Origin: Pomphorhynchus laevis
Taxonomy: Eukaryota; Acanthocephala; Palaeacanthocephala; Echinorhynchida; Pomphorhynchidae
NCBI GenBank assembly: GCA_012934845.2
Contig: WNNJ02003426.1
Location: forward strand, 38,322-102,321
Reading direction: 5' to 3'
Length of the DNA stretch: 64,000 bases
Shown piece after piece: positions 41,801 through 47,800 of this stretch (position 1 is its first letter; each line of letters starts with the position of its first letter). The notes beneath the pieces were generated by a model, which had not been told where the DNA came from, made no database searches, and was given only the letters and a program-made list of their open reading frames with translations. Made by a program: the position numbers and the translations under genes.

Positions 41801-44800
41801 CACATTAGCATATAGGGATGCTTGTTGTACGTACTACGCACATATTTACGCTTTCCAGAACAAATGGCTTCACATTATTCGCAATCAAAAGTGCAAGGGT
41901 GAATGGTTTGGGCCACTAAAGGAAAACATATTCGAAGTGTTCTGTACCGGCTTATTCTCACAGAAAACCACAGACGAGCTAGAAATCATATTTATTCTTT
42001 CTACCAAATTATACGGACTTAGATTTCGGGATCTCATGGTCGAGGTACTGAATCAACACAGTTTATCAATTCAAATATGCATTTCGTTTGATACCGCACT
42101 TGCGAATGATCGTGAACAATCGCAAATTAAAATTGCGGGGCAATTAAGAATCCAAAATTTGGAACGTCAAAAGGAAAGGCGGGAGAATGTGGAGGTTGAC
42201 TTCCCTAGAACGACCCAGTTACTTGACTTTGCATCTTTGAAGTGTGAATCAGGTTGGCTAACAAGCTGTTTGCTACTTTTGCGCGTTTCCTAGAAGTAGG
42301 AAATCGTCATGGACACTTAATTCGATAAGCCTTTTCCTGCGTTATGAAGCTCGTTTACGGCTTTACCCAGAGCTCCATCAATATTAGCTTTGTCTCCTGA
42401 AGAAGCTCTCGATGGCGTAGTGTCTTGAGGGCAAACTGTATGGTACCCCGTTAGTTGGCATATGATGTCTCAGCTGATATCTGGGCTGTCTGTGATTACC
42501 TCACACTTTTCGGAATTTAGCTCCAATCTGATTTTCAATACCATTGTCTGAATTTTTCGGATGTCTGAGAGGATAGTGGATGTAGTACCGCCCAGAACGT
42601 AGTCATCAAAATACCAAATATTAATGCAAGACTCCAGACTGTGTGCTAGAGCGTTAACTACCAAGCAGACAAGTACTGGGCCCTGTAGATAAGCCTGTTG
42701 GATGCCTTCCCATGATATAATGTGCTCACTACCAAATAAAAGAATATTAGAGAGGGCGTTGAATAAATTAATAAATTGTTGATCTGAGGAACTTAGCGCG
42801 CATAGTTAGAAACATGCCGTGCAGAAACGTACGAGATCCATGTACTGCTGCCTCGACACCGCATCGTACACCGAAGCATAACTAAACCGGAAGAAGTTGA
42901 TCGACAAGCAACTTAGTAGCGAGCTGGCTTGCGAGCTTGGCAGCTTTTGCGATGAACGGTAAATCACACTGAAATCGGTTAAATGCCAGCGTCTTTTTGA
43001 GAAGGCAAGTAGTCTGATCCACAAGAATTTTGGCAACATTTACGGGCACCGTTCTGCTTAGGATTGTCGAAATTAAGTTGGCTGATGCTTTCGCAAAATG
43101 AATTGCAGGCGGGCCCGCAGAATGCCAGACAGTATCGTAGATGCATAGGACTCTTCCAGGCCATCCGGGCTTGCCGCTGAAGATGGCCGGAAGGACTGCA
43201 GTGTTGATTTTAGAGACGCGGAAGTAACAACGATTCCGCACTCGGTTCTAGATTAAAAGATCGCCTATATGTTGTTAGACGTCGAGGAGGATGCTTCGCC
43301 CTTAGTGCATATATATTGATTTCGTCGTTTTGCAGCAGGGTAGCGTCACTGCATACAATTATTGTTACTATTGTTATTGCTCCACTAATAACATCGTACT
43401 CGATTTTTTCGATACCTTTCAAAGTAGTTGATTTTTATATGTTTTATCAGAATAACCGCGGCATTGTTATTGATTATCCTCCAGGTCTTCAATTCGGTGC
43501 TGATATCTGGCACAAACATTGCGAATCTGACCTCAATAGATTGAATTGACATAGAGTTCTGAATTTTCTTTGGCACACATAGCGCAGTTTTTTGGGAAAC
43601 AAAGTAGAATCAACAACACTAAATCATCCGTCGGCAGCTCTACAACTGAACTTATTAACTCAGAGATCGTCGCAGCTACAGCTGGCCTAGTCCATCGTGA
43701 AACTCGTCTTATTACACACACGTGGTCAGTTAGAAACTTGGTAACGATGATTGCTCAGAACTATAGTTGGTGCTGCCTGCAACCATATCGGAATGATCAC
43801 TAACAATTTCTTGATCGGAATCAAACGAGTGCGGTAGTCTTGATACTGAGCAACCGGGAATTGATCCATTTTCGAAGATCAGTCTTGTGACGTTCAAAAC
43901 GATGCGCCGACGACATACCAATCACAGGAAACGTATGTGCTTGCGGATCCGTGCAAAAAGTGTGCAATCGCAAATTTCAGGGCTAGATGGTAGTGAGTTG
44001 AAACGGCAGATCGATCGTTTATTACAGCGGTATGGAGTTCGTTAGTTGCAGCGGCGAGACAGTTGTTGATTGCAGCGGCAGTTCAATCGTTTATTGCGGG
44101 GCAGTTAGATAGTTTATTGCTGAGACAGCTCTGTTGTTCTGTGCAGCGGCTTGGCGGTCGGCAATATTGTATCGGTTGTAAAACGATAAACTTTTAGATC
44201 CGTTCGTTTCGATTTTAAATTATATGTATAATTGTATATTTTATCTCTATAATTTTTTTAAAGCCTAACTATTTGAATAGTGAATTGCAATTTGCCTGAA
44301 CAATTATAACTTCTTTGTAAGTATTTATAACAAGACAAGTTTTAAAAACGACTAAACAGTAATAAAAACGACTAAAAACGACTATTCGCGCTAATTATTC
44401 TATTCTGGAAAATCAAAATTTTCGGTCATCGATTATGTTCACGCCATTTCTTCTGTTATTCATGCGTTTATTAAAAGTCTTTTGCTCTCATCAATATATT
44501 GTTTTGCGCAATTAGAATATTCCAACAAATATCTAGCTCCTTAGATTTGAACTAATTGACACCCTTTACAATGCACTAAAGCTTTGTGTTATTGCTTTTA
44601 TCGTCCGTATGCTTACCATTATCTCTCAATATTTGAATGTTATTTTTAATAATCATTTTGAATACGGATTATTTTCATTGTTCACTATTCGTATCGACTA
44701 GAATTTTGTGTGAACTCTATCATCCTTGAGATTTCTATTACAAGAATAACATATCACAGGTTTAATAGAGGATTCTTATAGGTCTTCAAGAGGAATTAAT

Positions 44801-47800
44801 CTGTGAAACCCGGTTTAAAGTTACGCTAACCAGGAAGAAGTGATACACTTTACTTGATATGTTGGACACTTAGTTTGGAATATTCTGGTGTTGGACAATT
44901 TAATTTTTGAAGAATATGGGTGCTTTAGAAATTCCATCAGATGATACTAAAACATGTTTTATGATTATGATCGATAATCATAGAATTGTTTTTTAACTAC
45001 ATATGATCTGTATGTTCAACGCTCAATCCTGTAAAGATTTTGTGGACGCTATTATATGATCAAATATTTGTCCCCTTTAATTCCTTACTTATTGCATCAT
45101 CACATGATTTATTTATTTAAATGCGTATAAGGGGATTTTATCTAAAAGAATTACGAAGAAGTTACCATTTTATACGCCAAGTTAACATATTAAATTATAT
45201 AAAAATATACAAAATATAATCAAGATAATATTTTATGTAATATTAAATTATATAGATACGATTAGCAAACATATAAGCTTACAATTCAGTTCAAACTAAT
45301 TAAAAACGTTGCTTGTCCTTATAAAAAGCATTTTTAAATTTACTACTCAAAAAAACAAATATTTGAGTAATTTATACTTACAAATACTGGACGTTGGGAA
45401 TAGATTTAAATATAGCGAAATTCAATTCTTCGATAATGTTGCCAGAAAGTGAACTACAATTTAATAAATATAATAAAGATTTTCGGATAATGTGATCATT
45501 TACAGATGAGTCAAGGAAGGAGCTTTAACACGGTAAAGGAAATCCATGGAAGCAATATTTGAACTCAGTATCGATCTTGGTACAGAGGAGAAACAATTAA
45601 TATTTTATAAAAATAAGATATTCCAAATTATATATAATAAAAATAACAATTGTTCTACGTGCCACCAACTTTCATAATATCCACTTATCTAAGAACATTA
45701 AAAGAATAAATCTTTAAATATTCTTTAGAAACATAAAATCATTACGATTATATTAACTAAAAAGCAATAAAATGTATAAAAAGTACTTTACAAACCTACC
45801 CGACTACAACCTCGTAATCAAGTATTGACACAAAGAAATATGGTATTACAAACTTTTATATTAAAATATTATTATTCATTCCATAAAAAATTAGTAGTTA
45901 TCATTTTAAATATAATAATAGATGACTAGTTTGACAATAGTAATCATTAGAAAAATAAGTAAGTTTTCAAATTGAAGGTAGCACCTTTTCTACCAACGCC
46001 GATTTAATTTGAAATCAGAAATGATTTCAATTAAATTTGCAAAGTTAATGAGAAAGTTTCATTAAATCTAATTTCAATAAAGCAAACAAGTCGAATGATC
46101 GTCAGCCAACTTTAAACGGACCGAAACGTGAAACGTTAATATCGTATCAGTAACTTATGAGGTCCACCTATACTGAAATGTAGCGTATTTCTGTTGGCTC
46201 ATAGATAGGATTAAAGCAACGTGCAGTGTCATCGAAAAGTTCAATTGTTGCAATGACTGCAAAATTATATTAAAATTTGACTTTTAACATTTGATATTTA
46301 AATGACACAAATTATTCGCGCAATCAAATAGTCAAAGGAGTTCAATCAAACAATATGCAATAATGCTTGATATATATACAATATAATAATTATCCTTCTC
46401 TATATTGTCAGGGTTGTTCATATAATAGTTGTAAAAATAACTTTAATCTGGAAATGGAATATTATTAAAAAATATCAAAATTACAGTTTATTTTTAAATT
46501 TTGTTAATAAATTTCATGCGAATAATTTTGAAATTTAATAAAGACTAAAAATGACGAATGTTTCAGCATAATATATCTGAGATAAAAGTTCTTTTTATAA
46601 AAAACTACACTAATATAATATCAATAACATAAAACTGAAGACAATTTAAATTTTTTCATAAATTTTGTTTGGCTGCAGTTGTGAATTCAATATATAAATT
46701 TCGGCACTTTGAACGATAATGATTAAAAATCAATTTATTGATTAATAAATGTGTTAATGAGAAGATCACCAGGTAAATGTTAAACAAAACATTAAAATTA
46801 CAAGCAAAAATAACAAGATTTAATAATGTATCTCACATAGTAGAAGCTCCGGTTGTTCCATAAAGCAAATCGAAGTCCGTCAACACTGTTGATTCCAATT
46901 CTCTAATTATAAAACAAAAACATTTTACAACCTCAGAATATTAAACTATAATAAAAATAAACAAACCAATCTTGCCTATAAAATATATTCTTTAGAAAAA
47001 AAGGGATTTTAGTTATTAAAGAAGTTAAAATCAAAACGAATTTAATAAATTCAAACTTTGTTTATGATTTTATTAATTTTAAAGAAAATTTTGCAACTTT
47101 GGTGAATTAGCATTTTGTAAACTTTATACGGCATGTGTTTCAAACAACGAACATATATATGTGTTCGTATACAAGATATTCAAAAATATAAAGGATATAT
47201 TAAAAATGCCCATTAGCAATCATTTACAGAAATTAACGTTTGTAAAAAGTAACACTGATTTGTTTAAGATTTCATAAACTTACATATAAGTCAAATTATC
47301 CAAGCCAAAATAGTCCTTTATGTTAATTTGACAACCAGAAAACTTTCTAAAATTTAAATTATCAAATTAGATTTTATTAATAAAATCGTTCACGTTTTTT
47401 AGTCAAAACAATTTGTTGATTTAAAAATTATAGTAGCTAAACTAATTAATACAATTTATTGACTTTAATTGTCTTTTGCTTTTACATAAAGATTTAAACT
47501 TCAATCGTTTTATTCAATTTTCTACATTCAATAAAATTCAAGTTTAAATTATTACCAAAGAATTTTGTTTATAAAATATTTTGCACATTTAATCAGCGAT
47601 GATAAAGACAACCATCTCTATTATATCTGTTACTTAGAATATTCTTAGTGAATATTTATTCTATATTATTATTTTAGGAGTCAAATATGCATAATTAAAA
47701 TCTATAACAGTTAAAAATAACAATCAGAGTATATAATTGTTTCGTATTAATAAATCACAAGTATCAGTTAATATTTATTGCTTTATAATACATTAAATAG

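Noticed and set aside
43316-43803. 77-codon plus-strand frames
   Set aside because: Antisense to the decayed minus-strand reverse-transcriptase element.
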